From an uncultured Clostridia bacterium (lineage in GTDB: Bacteria; Bacillota; Clostridia; Christensenellales; UBA1242): a stretch of DNA of 19,311 nucleotides. The stretch covers positions 1-19,311 of the forward strand of contig CALWTN010000017.1 of assembly GCA_944384475.1 (NCBI GenBank), written 5' to 3'. Below are positions 1 through 6,875 of the stretch, one piece after another. Each line of letters opens with the position of its first letter. Position 1 is the first letter of the stretch. Both the position numbers and the translations under genes were made by a program. The notes beneath the pieces are model-generated. The model saw only the letters and a list, made by a program, of their open reading frames with translations, was not told the origin of the DNA and made no database searches.

Positions 1-678
1 TAAAATGTTTTTATCAAATGAGATTGAAGAAATCGCTTTCTTTGCTGCCTCTTTTTTTTGTACTCTTTCTTGTTTTAGCGCTAAATATGCTTCAATGTCA
101 GCTATTTTATCTGCAAAGCCTTTCACATAATCATCAGGAACATTCTCCTTCCCTTCGAGTCCCCTAATAGCTCGTGCTTTTTCTTCTTTTAAAATAAATT
201 CCATTACCTTGTTTTTTATCACGCCCTCGGGGTCATCTTTATACGCTTCTTCAAAATAAGCGTCAATAACCCTCTCTGGTTTAATCTTTTCTCTATCATA
301 TTGATAAAGCGCTTTGCCTAATTCTGTTGGCTGTGTTGATTCTTGAAACAATCTGTCAATATATCGGAAGTTTCCTTTAGGGTTTTCAATTTTAATAAAG
401 CCATCTGCCGTAGTTGTAATTTCTACATCTGCTGTGAATAACCTGACCGGCTTACAATTCCCCCTTTGATCAATTATAAAAACATTTTTGGAGCTTGGTA
501 TACTAATATAAAACATATCGTCCCCAAGTCGTTTAAGTTCTTTGGTTCCATTAAATAGAGTCGCTCTATCACCAAAAAGAGAAACCTCAACACCGTCGGA
601 ACATCCATCTAATCTAACAAAAGGGATATTGTCACCAGAATCGTTCCTTTTCATCAAAAACTCAATTTTTCCTTTCAT
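1..678 (-). CDS. Unknown protein, 3' end beyond the left edge of the window
   Basis: An open frame of 226 codons reads without a stop from the ATG at 678 to base 1, so only the N-terminal part is seen. I do not recognise the family. Residues 1-100 (start MKGKIEFLMKRNDSGDNIPF) alternate hydrophobic and polar residues, as in a beta-rich domain. From about residue 115 it becomes charged and helical, ending in a Lys/Glu/Gln-rich stretch that may be a coiled coil. There is no signal peptide or membrane segment. Its start codon overlaps the stop of the 30-residue ORF upstream (ATGA), and a G-run at 688-693 is only a mediocre ribosome binding site, so translation is probably coupled. It is presumably transcribed from the promoter at 787-815. 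The open frame, coupling and promoter are seen; function is unknown. Confidence 0.75.
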   Translation of the reverse strand, partial: MKGKIEFLMKRNDSGDNIPFVRLDGCSDGVEVSLFGDRATLFNGTKELKRLGDDMFYISIPSSKNVFIIDQRGNCKPVRLFTADVEITTTADGFIKIENPKGNFRYIDRLFQESTQPTELGKALYQYDREKIKPERVIDAYFEEAYKDDPEGVIKNKVMEFILKEEKARAIRGLEGKENVPDDYVKGFADKIADIEAYLALKQERVQKKEAAKKAISSISFDKNIL

Positions 679-767
679 TTTTTCTTTCCCCCCACTTTAT
701 TTCTTTCCAAATAATTTTCAAAAGAACAAATTGATTCAATAATTTTTATTGCTTCTTCTTTTTTCAT
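675..767 (-). CDS. Small ORF (30 aa) coupled to the downstream unknown gene
   Basis: A 30-codon ORF, MKKEEAIKIIESICSFENYL followed by a basic tail ending GGKKK. A good Shine-Dalgarno GGGAGG lies at 773-778, five bases before the ATG. The TGA stop overlaps the ATG of the next gene, which suggests translational coupling. An in-frame ATG at 782 is less likely: it lies upstream of the Shine-Dalgarno site and at or before the predicted transcript start. The sequence looks like a short amphipathic helix with no membrane segment. It could be a true small protein, a leader peptide that controls the downstream gene, or the N-terminal half of a two-protein module. Nothing in the sequence settles which. 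Confidence 0.6.
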   Translation of the reverse strand: MKKEEAIKIIESICSFENYLERNKVGGKKK

Positions 768-786
768 CTTTGCCTCCCACATTTTA

Positions 787-815
787 ATTGTAATCTATTT
801 TTAATCTTTTGTCAA
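787..815 (-). promoter_or_regulatory. Near-consensus sigma-A promoter for the small ORF and the left-edge gene
   Basis: On the minus strand TTGACA (815-810) is followed by a 17-base spacer and TACAAT (792-787), which is 11 of 12 matches to the vegetative consensus with ideal spacing. Transcription should begin near 780, about 13 bases before the ATG at 767. The -35 box starts only ten bases after the stop codon of the methyltransferase gene, and I see no terminator between them. Confidence 0.75.
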
Positions 816-824
816 GAGGCATAT

Positions 825-1562
825 TTATTCCCACGCCCCTTTTTTAATATTTTCTAAGTAAGTGCCGTCCTTGTCGTTTGTGATAAGGTTTGGCAAAACT
901 GTAACCCCATCTTTGCCGCCCTTAACAGCTTCTACCACAAATAATATAACTTTTCCTTTGCCATTTTGTGTAAAAAACATGCGTTTTGGCTGCAATTTTG
1001 TGCTTTTTAACTCAAAAATCATTTCCGCGCATCTATCCGCATCATAAACAAAATAGGCCCTTCCACCAAATTTTAACATTCCGCTGGCACACTCAACCAA
1101 ATCATGAAGCGGCAAATATTTCTCATGCCTAGCCATGGTTTTGCTTATATTTTTGTTGTCCTGCGCCGAGCCGTCACGCTTGTATGGAGGGTTTGAAAAC
1201 ACCACATCCACGCTGCCAGATTGAATATGTTTTTTGTAATTTCGCACGTCATCGTTGATAAACTGCACGTTTGAAATATCGTTTAAAATCAAACTTTTGT
1301 TTGCCATTTCAAAAAGTTCCGGTTGAATTTCAAAACCCACTATGCTTTTTGCGTTGGTTTTTTTTGTTGCCAAAATTGAAATAACGCCGCTGCCCGAGCC
1401 TATTTCCACCGCACTTTCGCCCTTCTTAATTTTCAAAAAGTTGGCAAGCACCACCGAATCTGATGTGAAGGCATACAGGTTTTTGTTCTGCACGATCTTC
1501 AAGCCTTCAAACTGCAAGTCGTCCAGCCTTTCATCTTTGTTCAAACTTAATTTCGTTTTCAT
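825..1562 (-). CDS. trmN6: tRNA1(Val) (adenine(37)-N6)-methyltransferase family protein (YfiC/YabB-like)
   Basis: Class I S-adenosylmethionine-dependent methyltransferase, 245 residues. Members of this family methylate the N6 of adenine 37 in tRNA1(Val). The N-terminal ERLDDLQFEGLKIVQNKNLY is typical of the Gram-positive YabB branch. The SAM-binding loop VEIGSGSGV lies near residue 45, and the N6-adenine methyltransferase motif NPPY is at 124-127. The frame is open back to 1598, but the ATG at 1562 is preferred: it follows an AAGGA ribosome binding site, and family members begin shortly before ERLDD. This start overlaps the end of ricT by 32 bases, so the gene is the last of the holB-ricT operon. 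Bacillus has the same neighbourhood, with yabA between. The family is clear; the exact tRNA substrate is inferred. Confidence 0.88.
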   Translation of the reverse strand: MKTKLSLNKDERLDDLQFEGLKIVQNKNLYAFTSDSVVLANFLKIKKGESAVEIGSGSGVISILATKKTNAKSIVGFEIQPELFEMANKSLILNDISNVQFINDDVRNYKKHIQSGSVDVVFSNPPYKRDGSAQDNKNISKTMARHEKYLPLHDLVECASGMLKFGGRAYFVYDADRCAEMIFELKSTKLQPKRMFFTQNGKGKVILFVVEAVKGGKDGVTVLPNLITNDKDGTYLENIKKGAWE

Positions 1563-2346
1563 CATATTCCTTAATCTCGCTGCTGTTTTCGTCTTCAAAC
1601 TTAACCGAAACTTTTCTGTTTAACAGATCGTTATACACAACCTTGCCCTTGCCATCTTTGGTTGCAACAATACTGCCCACCTTTGGCATGCTTTTAAGCG
1701 CCTCCACGTATGTTTGGTTTTCATAGGCAAGGCAGCAGAGCAATTTGCCGCAAACGCCACTGATCGAGTTTGGATTTAGCGACAAATTTTGATTTTTTGC
1801 CATTTTTATTGAAATATGATCGCTAAGCCCATAGCCTTGGCTGCAACAGCACTCTTTGCCACAAATGCCAAGCCCGCCCATATATCTAACGGCATCTCGA
1901 GGCCCGATCTGTCTAAGCTCAATCTTTGTTTTAAAGCGCTCGGCAAGTTTTTTTGCAAAGGCTCTAAAATCCACCCTGCCTTCTGCGGTGAAGTTGATGG
2001 TTAGTTTTGAAAAATCATAGTTGCTCTCAACCGCCACAATTTTCATTTCCAACCCACTTTGCTTTGCCATGCTTGCAACTTCTGGCAAAAACGATGCGGC
2101 TTTTTTGTCGTTTTCCTCCGCCCTCACAACTTCCTCTGGCGTTGCCTTTCTAAGCACATTTTTAAGCGGCTCTTCCAAAGCAGAGGCATCGATGGTTTTC
2201 TCTTTCTCCACCACCCTAACAATATCATTGCCTTTTTCGGTTTCTACAATAACCATGTCGCCAACCAAATACTCTTTGCCGTTGGGCGAAAAAGAATATG
2301 TGTTTGCGCCATGTCTAAAACGCACGCCGATAACTTCTATTTGCAT
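1531..2346 (-). CDS. ricT: PSP1-domain protein RicT/YaaT
   Basis: A 271-residue PSP1-domain protein of the RicT (YaaT) family. In Bacillus, RicT forms a complex with RicA and RicF that binds Fe-S clusters, influences RNase Y-dependent mRNA processing, and affects sporulation, competence and biofilm formation. The hallmark cysteine clusters are present: GICGKECCC and, about 30 residues later, GVCGKLLCC. The C-terminal part (GSIVATKDGKGKVV) is a small beta domain of the PSP1 type. Length is as expected. The ATG at 2346 follows GGAGG by ten bases and overlaps the end of holB by ten bases. ricA and ricF are not in the window. Identification is secure; the RNA-processing role is inferred from Bacillus. 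Confidence 0.92.
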   Translation of the reverse strand: MQIEVIGVRFRHGANTYSFSPNGKEYLVGDMVIVETEKGNDIVRVVEKEKTIDASALEEPLKNVLRKATPEEVVRAEENDKKAASFLPEVASMAKQSGLEMKIVAVESNYDFSKLTINFTAEGRVDFRAFAKKLAERFKTKIELRQIGPRDAVRYMGGLGICGKECCCSQGYGLSDHISIKMAKNQNLSLNPNSISGVCGKLLCCLAYENQTYVEALKSMPKVGSIVATKDGKGKVVYNDLLNRKVSVKFEDENSSEIKEYDENEIKFEQR

Positions 2347-3293
2347 AAATACTTAACCTCCAAAATGTTCATAACCAAGTTGTCCGCCACCAGCACAGGC
2401 GAGACGTTGTAAGATAAATCTCGCACCGCCTTGTCGAAAACGCTCTGCAAGTTTGCCATACATTTGATAGAAAGCGCCTCCGCAATCTGCAAAACAACCT
2501 TTCTTTTGCCCTCAAAACGCAATTTGCAATTTTTATCAACTTTTGCAAAGAGCGCATCTTCAACTAGCATTGACAATATTTCAATAAGCAGATTAAAGTC
2601 GGCTTTTTCGTCTAAGATTTTTCTCGACCAAACCACCGCCTCCTTGCTGGATGACAAATCTTTCAACAGCCCCACAGCCAAATCAAACAAGCCTGCAAGA
2701 TTTTTTTTCTTGGCAAGTTCAAGCGTTCTGGCAACGTATCCTTGCCCGATTTTTAAGGCAAGCTGTTTTTGCTCTTCACTGCACGAAAGCAGTTTCTCAA
2801 TGTCTTGTTCTTGGCAAGGCATAATTTCAATTTTGTTGCATCTTGAACGTATGGTTGGCAAAACTTTATCTAAATTTGTGGTGGTCAAAATATAGAAAAC
2901 GTTTTTTTGCGGCTCTTCAAGCGACTTCAACAACTTGTTTTGCGCTTCGTCAGTGGATAAATCCACGTTTTGAATGATAAAAATCTTTTTATCAGAAAAA
3001 ATTGGCTTTGTAAAACTTTCATCCACAATTTTTTTACTGTCTTCCACCAAAAGTTTTCCGCCTTGTGGGAAAAATTTAACGTCTGGATGTGCATTTACAA
3101 GCATCTTTTTACAATTTTCGCATCTGCCACATAAATCTGGACACAACAGCGCCCTTGCAAACAGCATAGCCATTTGGCTGGCAGAAAAAGCATCTTTGCT
3201 GCTCAGCAAAAACGAGTGCGCCGTTTTCTCCTCACGCACCAAATGCAAAAAATTTTTAAATTCCGCCGATTGCTCAAAAATTTCACTAAGCAT
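2337..3293 (-). CDS. holB: DNA polymerase III subunit delta' (HolB)
   Basis: A 318-residue AAA+ clamp-loader subunit, which with delta and tau/gamma loads the beta sliding clamp. Seen: four zinc-binding type cysteines (C51, C55, C58, C61), the conserved HPD, the sensor-1 TTTNLDKVLPTIRSRC with its SRC arginine finger, and a C-terminal helical collar. The first cysteine spacing is shorter than the usual CX8C. The region where other delta' proteins carry a P-loop reads LLSSKDAFSAS, so ATP binding is not expected. It is the first gene of the holB-ricT-trmN6 operon. There is no Shine-Dalgarno sequence before the ATG; the -10 box ends six bases upstream, so the mRNA is probably leaderless. Confidence 0.92.
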   Translation of the reverse strand: MLSEIFEQSAEFKNFLHLVREEKTAHSFLLSSKDAFSASQMAMLFARALLCPDLCGRCENCKKMLVNAHPDVKFFPQGGKLLVEDSKKIVDESFTKPIFSDKKIFIIQNVDLSTDEAQNKLLKSLEEPQKNVFYILTTTNLDKVLPTIRSRCNKIEIMPCQEQDIEKLLSCSEEQKQLALKIGQGYVARTLELAKKKNLAGLFDLAVGLLKDLSSSKEAVVWSRKILDEKADFNLLIEILSMLVEDALFAKVDKNCKLRFEGKRKVVLQIAEALSIKCMANLQSVFDKAVRDLSYNVSPVLVADNLVMNILEVKYLCK

Positions 3294-3299
3294 ATATAA

Positions 3300-3328
3300 A
3301 TTTTAGCACAATAACGCCGTAAAGTCAA
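3300..3328 (-). promoter_or_regulatory. holB operon promoter, predicted to give a leaderless mRNA
   Basis: TTGACT (3328-3323), a 17-base spacer and TAAAAT (3305-3300) on the minus strand. Six bases (TTATAT) separate the -10 box from the ATG at 3293, so the usual start point seven bases after the box is the A of the start codon. No ribosome binding site could fit in the transcript. Confidence 0.7.
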
Positions 3329-3379
3329 AAAGTTTAAAAATTATTATTGTTTTTATTTATTTTTATCATGATATAACAT

Positions 3380-3401
3380 AAAAAAACAGGCTTTAAGCCT
3401 G
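3380..3401 (-). terminator. Intrinsic terminator of the uppP/Ca2+-ATPase operon, with the stop codon in its loop
   Basis: CAGGCTTTAAGCCTG (3387-3401) is a perfect inverted repeat around one central base. On the minus strand it is followed by seven T residues (3386-3380). The TAA stop of the ATPase (3393-3395) lies at its centre. The stem is short (5-7 bp) but GC-rich. It separates this operon from the holB promoter about 50 bases downstream. Confidence 0.75.
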
Positions 3402-6014
3402 CTTTTTCTTTTTAACTCGAACAATCCATTTGCAAAACTCACTTGCAAAAAGCATGACGATCGACACAAGAAAGATATAGCACCATTCAAAACCATTAAG
3501 CGGCGCAAGTTTCAAAATTGTGTGAAGCGGCGTAAGAGCAATCAGCGCCAACAATCCGCCTGCAAACAAAATCGCTAGGTTGCAATATTTGTTTGCAAAA
3601 GGGTTCGACTTAAATATGCTTTTTTCAGTGCGGATGGAAATGAGATAGAAAAACTGAACTATGTTAAGCGTGTAGAAAGCCATGCTCATCGCACTTGCCT
3701 GCCCATAGATAAACAGCCCAATGCAAAATGCTGAAAGTGTGAGCAACGTTTGCACAATGCCCATGGTGATGGTCATAAAGGCATTTCCATCGCAAAACAA
3801 TCCCTTGTCTTTTGGCCTTGGTTTTTGCTGCATTATGCCCTTTTCGGCAGGCTCAACGCCAAGCGCTATGGCTGGAAGCGAATCGGTTATCAGGTTGACA
3901 AACAAAATTTGGATTGGCAGCAAAAACACATGTTGCGGAAAGATTATTGTTGCTAAAAATAATGCTAAAATTTCACCCATGTTGGCGGAAAACAAAAATT
4001 TCACCGTCTTTTGAATGTTGGTGTAAACCTTTCTGCCCTCTTCAACCGCAACAACTATGGTTGCAAAGTTATCGTCGGTGATGATTAAATCAGCAACTTC
4101 TTTTGTAACATCTGTGCCCGTGATTCCCATGCCGATGCCAATGTTGGCTTTTTTCATACTGGCGGCATCGTTGACGCCATCGCCTGTCATCGCCACAATG
4201 TGCCCTAAACTTTTTAACCCCTCTACAATTCTAACTTTGTTTTGGGGGCTAACACCTGCAAACACGCTTGCCGAGGCAAGGCGCTTTTTAAACTGTTCGT
4301 CATTTAAAGCATCAATTTCGCTGCCCGAAATCACCTGATTTTTGCTTTTTGCAATGCCAACTTCTTTTGCTATCGCAAATGCGGTTTCCATGTGATCGCC
4401 CGTGATCATAATTGGTCGCATGCCCGCCTGCAAGCATTTTTTTACGGCATCTTTAACCTCTTTGCGTGGCGGATCGATCATGCCAGCAAGCCCGATAAAA
4501 ATAAGTTCATCCTCTTTGCAGCGGTTTTCATCGTCCACATATTTATATGCAAAGCCGATAACTCTAAGGGCTTTGCTCGACATCGCAACATTTGCTTTTT
4601 CAATTTCTTTTTTGCGAAGTTGCGTCAAGTCAATTTCGATGCCACTTATTATCATTTTTTGGCATCTATTTAGCAAAAAATCAACCGCTCCTTTGACAAA
4701 AAGAACTTTTTTGCCGTTATACATATTAACCGTGCTCATCAACTTTCGCACCGAGTCAAAAGGCGTTTCGCTTAGACGAGAATATTGCAAATCAAGTTGT
4801 TTTTTGTCGTAAGCATATCGTTTAGAAAATTCCGCAAGCGCCACATCGGTTGGGTCTCCGCTAAAACCCCTTTTACCAACACTGCAATCATTACACAACG
4901 CCATCGCTGCAAGCAGCAGAGAAAAATCTTTGCCGACATTGCTTCTTGAATAACTGAGCTTATTGTCGCAATAGATTGCCTTCACTTGCATTTTGTTTTG
5001 TGTGATCGTGCCAGTTTTATCAGAGCATATCACATCACAGCAGCCCAGCGTTTCCACAGAATGCATGTGCTTGACTATCGCTCGCTGTTTGGCGAGCCGA
5101 GAGATTCCAAGGCTCATAATAATGGTTATCACGGCAGGCATGCTTTCAGGAATCGCCGCAACTGAAATAGCGATTGCCGTCAAAAAAGCGTCCATTGGGC
5201 TGTAATGCGAGCATAATTCTAAAATAAAAGTGACAACCGCCATTCCAAGCACCAAAAATGTGATGAGCTTGCCCAAATCTTTAATGCCTTTTTGCAGCGG
5301 CGTCATCTCTTTGCTCGAAGTGGCAATAACGTTGGCAATTTTTCCAAGTTCGCTCTGTTTGCCGACACCAACCGCCACAGCGAGCGCTCTGCCACGAACA
5401 ACGGTTGTGCCATTGTAAACCATATTGCGCCGCTCTGAAAGAGACATGTCGTCTTTGCAAATAAATTTAGCGTCCTTTTCGACTGGCTGGCTTTCACCAG
5501 TCAGTGAGGCCTCATCTACAAGCAACGCACTGCTTTCAATCAGCCTGCAATCTGCTGGCACAATACTTCCGCTTTCTAAAACGATGATGTCGCCGTTGAC
5601 GATATATTGCGTGTTGACCTTCATTTGCCTGCCTTCTCGCAGCAAAACTGCTTCTGGCTGCGACAGTTTTTCAAGTGCCGCCATAGACTTTTCTGCCTTG
5701 TTCTCTTGCAAAACACCAAAAACGGCGTTCATAAACACGATCGCCAAAATTACCGCCCCGTCAATAATCTCGCTTGACGAGCCTTGAATAACGCCAATAA
5801 CAAACGAAACTGCCGCCGCTGCGAGTAAAATCAAAATCATCAAGTCACAAAACTGCATTAAAAATTTTTTGGCCAAACCATCTTTTTTAGCAGTTTGAAT
5901 TTGTTGAAATTTGAGTTGTTTTTCTCTTATTTTAGCCTCTTGCATAGAAAGCCCCTGCCTAGAAGAGGCAACGTCTTTTAAACAAGCATCAATACTTTTT
6001 GTAAAATAATTCAT
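3393..6014 (-). CDS. P-type Ca2+-transporting ATPase (type IIA, SERCA-like)
   Basis: An 873-residue cation pump that exports Ca2+ (possibly Mn2+) across the membrane at the cost of ATP. Domains in order: N-terminal cation-ATPase domain; TM1-2; actuator domain with TGES (172-175); TM3-4 with the ion-site motif IPESMP; phosphorylation site DKTGT (Asp332); nucleotide-binding domain with KGAVD; hinge TGDGVNDA (Asp612); TM5-10, including NLITDSLPAIALGVEP in TM6. Most relatives have PEGLP in TM4, so PESMP is a small deviation, but the glutamate ligand is kept. The frame opens with GTG at 6020, but that directly abuts the GAGG ribosome binding site; the ATG at 6014, six bases from it, is the better start. 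It lies nine bases after uppP and is almost certainly co-transcribed. Ion specificity is inferred. Confidence 0.92.
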   Translation of the reverse strand: MNYFTKSIDACLKDVASSRQGLSMQEAKIREKQLKFQQIQTAKKDGLAKKFLMQFCDLMILILLAAAAVSFVIGVIQGSSSEIIDGAVILAIVFMNAVFGVLQENKAEKSMAALEKLSQPEAVLLREGRQMKVNTQYIVNGDIIVLESGSIVPADCRLIESSALLVDEASLTGESQPVEKDAKFICKDDMSLSERRNMVYNGTTVVRGRALAVAVGVGKQSELGKIANVIATSSKEMTPLQKGIKDLGKLITFLVLGMAVVTFILELCSHYSPMDAFLTAIAISVAAIPESMPAVITIIMSLGISRLAKQRAIVKHMHSVETLGCCDVICSDKTGTITQNKMQVKAIYCDNKLSYSRSNVGKDFSLLLAAMALCNDCSVGKRGFSGDPTDVALAEFSKRYAYDKKQLDLQYSRLSETPFDSVRKLMSTVNMYNGKKVLFVKGAVDFLLNRCQKMIISGIEIDLTQLRKKEIEKANVAMSSKALRVIGFAYKYVDDENRCKEDELIFIGLAGMIDPPRKEVKDAVKKCLQAGMRPIMITGDHMETAFAIAKEVGIAKSKNQVISGSEIDALNDEQFKKRLASASVFAGVSPQNKVRIVEGLKSLGHIVAMTGDGVNDAASMKKANIGIGMGITGTDVTKEVADLIITDDNFATIVVAVEEGRKVYTNIQKTVKFLFSANMGEILALFLATIIFPQHVFLLPIQILFVNLITDSLPAIALGVEPAEKGIMQQKPRPKDKGLFCDGNAFMTITMGIVQTLLTLSAFCIGLFIYGQASAMSMAFYTLNIVQFFYLISIRTEKSIFKSNPFANKYCNLAILFAGGLLALIALTPLHTILKLAPLNGFEWCYIFLVSIVMLFASEFCKWIVRVKKKKQA

Positions 6015-6023
6015 TTTCACCCT

Positions 6024-6788
6024 CTAAACAAAAAGTGAGACCAACGTAAGCAAAATCAAATAAAGGCTAAACCATTTGAATCTTAACTTTTGCGTTATTT
6101 TTATCATCGCCTTAATTGAAAACACGCCAACAAGAAAGGCAACCGCAAACGCCACAATCAACCCTGCGACATTCACATTTGGCACTTGGCAAGATTTGAC
6201 AAGGTTAAAAATTTCAAGCGCCATAGAAAGTATAATAATCGGCACACTCATTAAAAATGAAAATTTTGCAACATTTTCTTTATCTCCACCAGCAAACAAT
6301 CCCGCACATATTGTGCTGCCCGACCTAGAAATGCCTGGAAAAGTTGCAAATCCTTGTGCTATGCCCATGACTAGCCCTTGTTTTAAACTGATCGGCTTGG
6401 CTATCGTTTGAGATCGTTTTTTCACAAAAAAATCGGTTGCGAGCAATAAAATTGCAGTTATCATAAAACAGATTGGCAAAACTTTCCCTTCAAAAGACTG
6501 AGTGATAAAAGGATAAATAAGTAGAACAATCAAACAAGTTGGAATAGTGCTGATAACCAAATTTTTGCTTAACGGAGAAAATGGATGTCTGACAATTTGC
6601 CAAACTTCTTTTCTCAGCGCAACAAGAACAGAAAGCAGGGTTGCAACATGCAAAACAATGCTTACAAACAAACTGTCCTCAATGCCAAAGATGTTGGACA
6701 GCAACACCAAATGCCCGCTGGAAGAAACTGGCAAAAACTCTGTCAAACCTTGCACCAAACCTAAAACAATTAAAGCCCAAAATCCCAT
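6024..6788 (-). CDS. uppP: Undecaprenyl-diphosphate phosphatase UppP (BacA)
   Basis: A 254-residue integral membrane phosphatase of the BacA family. It converts undecaprenyl diphosphate to the monophosphate, recycling the lipid carrier for peptidoglycan and other wall polymers, and its dosage affects bacitracin resistance. Both signature motifs are present: QGLTEFLPVSSSGH (13-26, catalytic Glu17 region) and the second-repeat PGISRSGSTI with the essential arginine. There are about eight hydrophobic segments in two inverted halves. The ATG at 6788 follows AGGA at suitable spacing. It is the first gene of a two-gene operon with the Ca2+-ATPase. I see no convincing promoter; it must lie in 6789-6845, just after the terminator of the upstream gene. 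Confidence 0.93.
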   Translation of the reverse strand: MGFWALIVLGLVQGLTEFLPVSSSGHLVLLSNIFGIEDSLFVSIVLHVATLLSVLVALRKEVWQIVRHPFSPLSKNLVISTIPTCLIVLLIYPFITQSFEGKVLPICFMITAILLLATDFFVKKRSQTIAKPISLKQGLVMGIAQGFATFPGISRSGSTICAGLFAGGDKENVAKFSFLMSVPIIILSMALEIFNLVKSCQVPNVNVAGLIVAFAVAFLVGVFSIKAMIKITQKLRFKWFSLYLILLTLVSLFV

Positions 6789-6844
6789 ACTTTTTCCTAC
6801 TCTATTTTGTGTATGAGACGTGCATTTTATGACAAATTAACCGC

Positions 6845-6873
6845 AAAAAAACTCGCAACAACTGCGAGTTTTT
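6845..6873 (-). terminator. Intrinsic terminator of the AT-hook protein gene
   Basis: An 11-bp perfect stem (6847-6857 with 6863-6873, core AACTCGCA/TGCGAGTT) with a five-base loop. On the minus strand it ends in a run of T from the stem into 6845. It starts three bases after the stop codon. As the stem is flanked by A and T runs on both sides it could work in both directions, but no plus-strand gene ends here. Confidence 0.85.
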
Positions 6874-6875
6874 AA

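Noticed and set aside
1..678. Left-edge gene as horizontally acquired, from its codon use
   Set aside because: AGG, AGA and CGA arginine codons looked odd at first, but AGG and AGA also occur in the neighbouring methyltransferase gene. A partial gene is too short to judge by eye.
542..742. Plus-strand 66-codon ORF
   Set aside because: It is antisense to the left-edge gene and its 30-residue leader ORF, which have a promoter, ribosome binding site and coupled start. The translation is low-complexity Phe/Pro/Ser and has no convincing start signal.
816..840. Possible terminator after the methyltransferase gene
   Set aside because: Only a six-base stem with a 14-base loop and no U tract could be drawn, so I do not call it.
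1531..1598. Upstream ATG at 1598 as the methyltransferase start
   Set aside because: It would overlap ricT by 68 bases and adds residues that do not fit the family. The ATG at 1562 has an AAGGA site.
6789..6845. Promoter for uppP
   Set aside because: TTGTCA and TAAAAT-like strings are present, but no pair has acceptable spacing and match, so I leave it unassigned.
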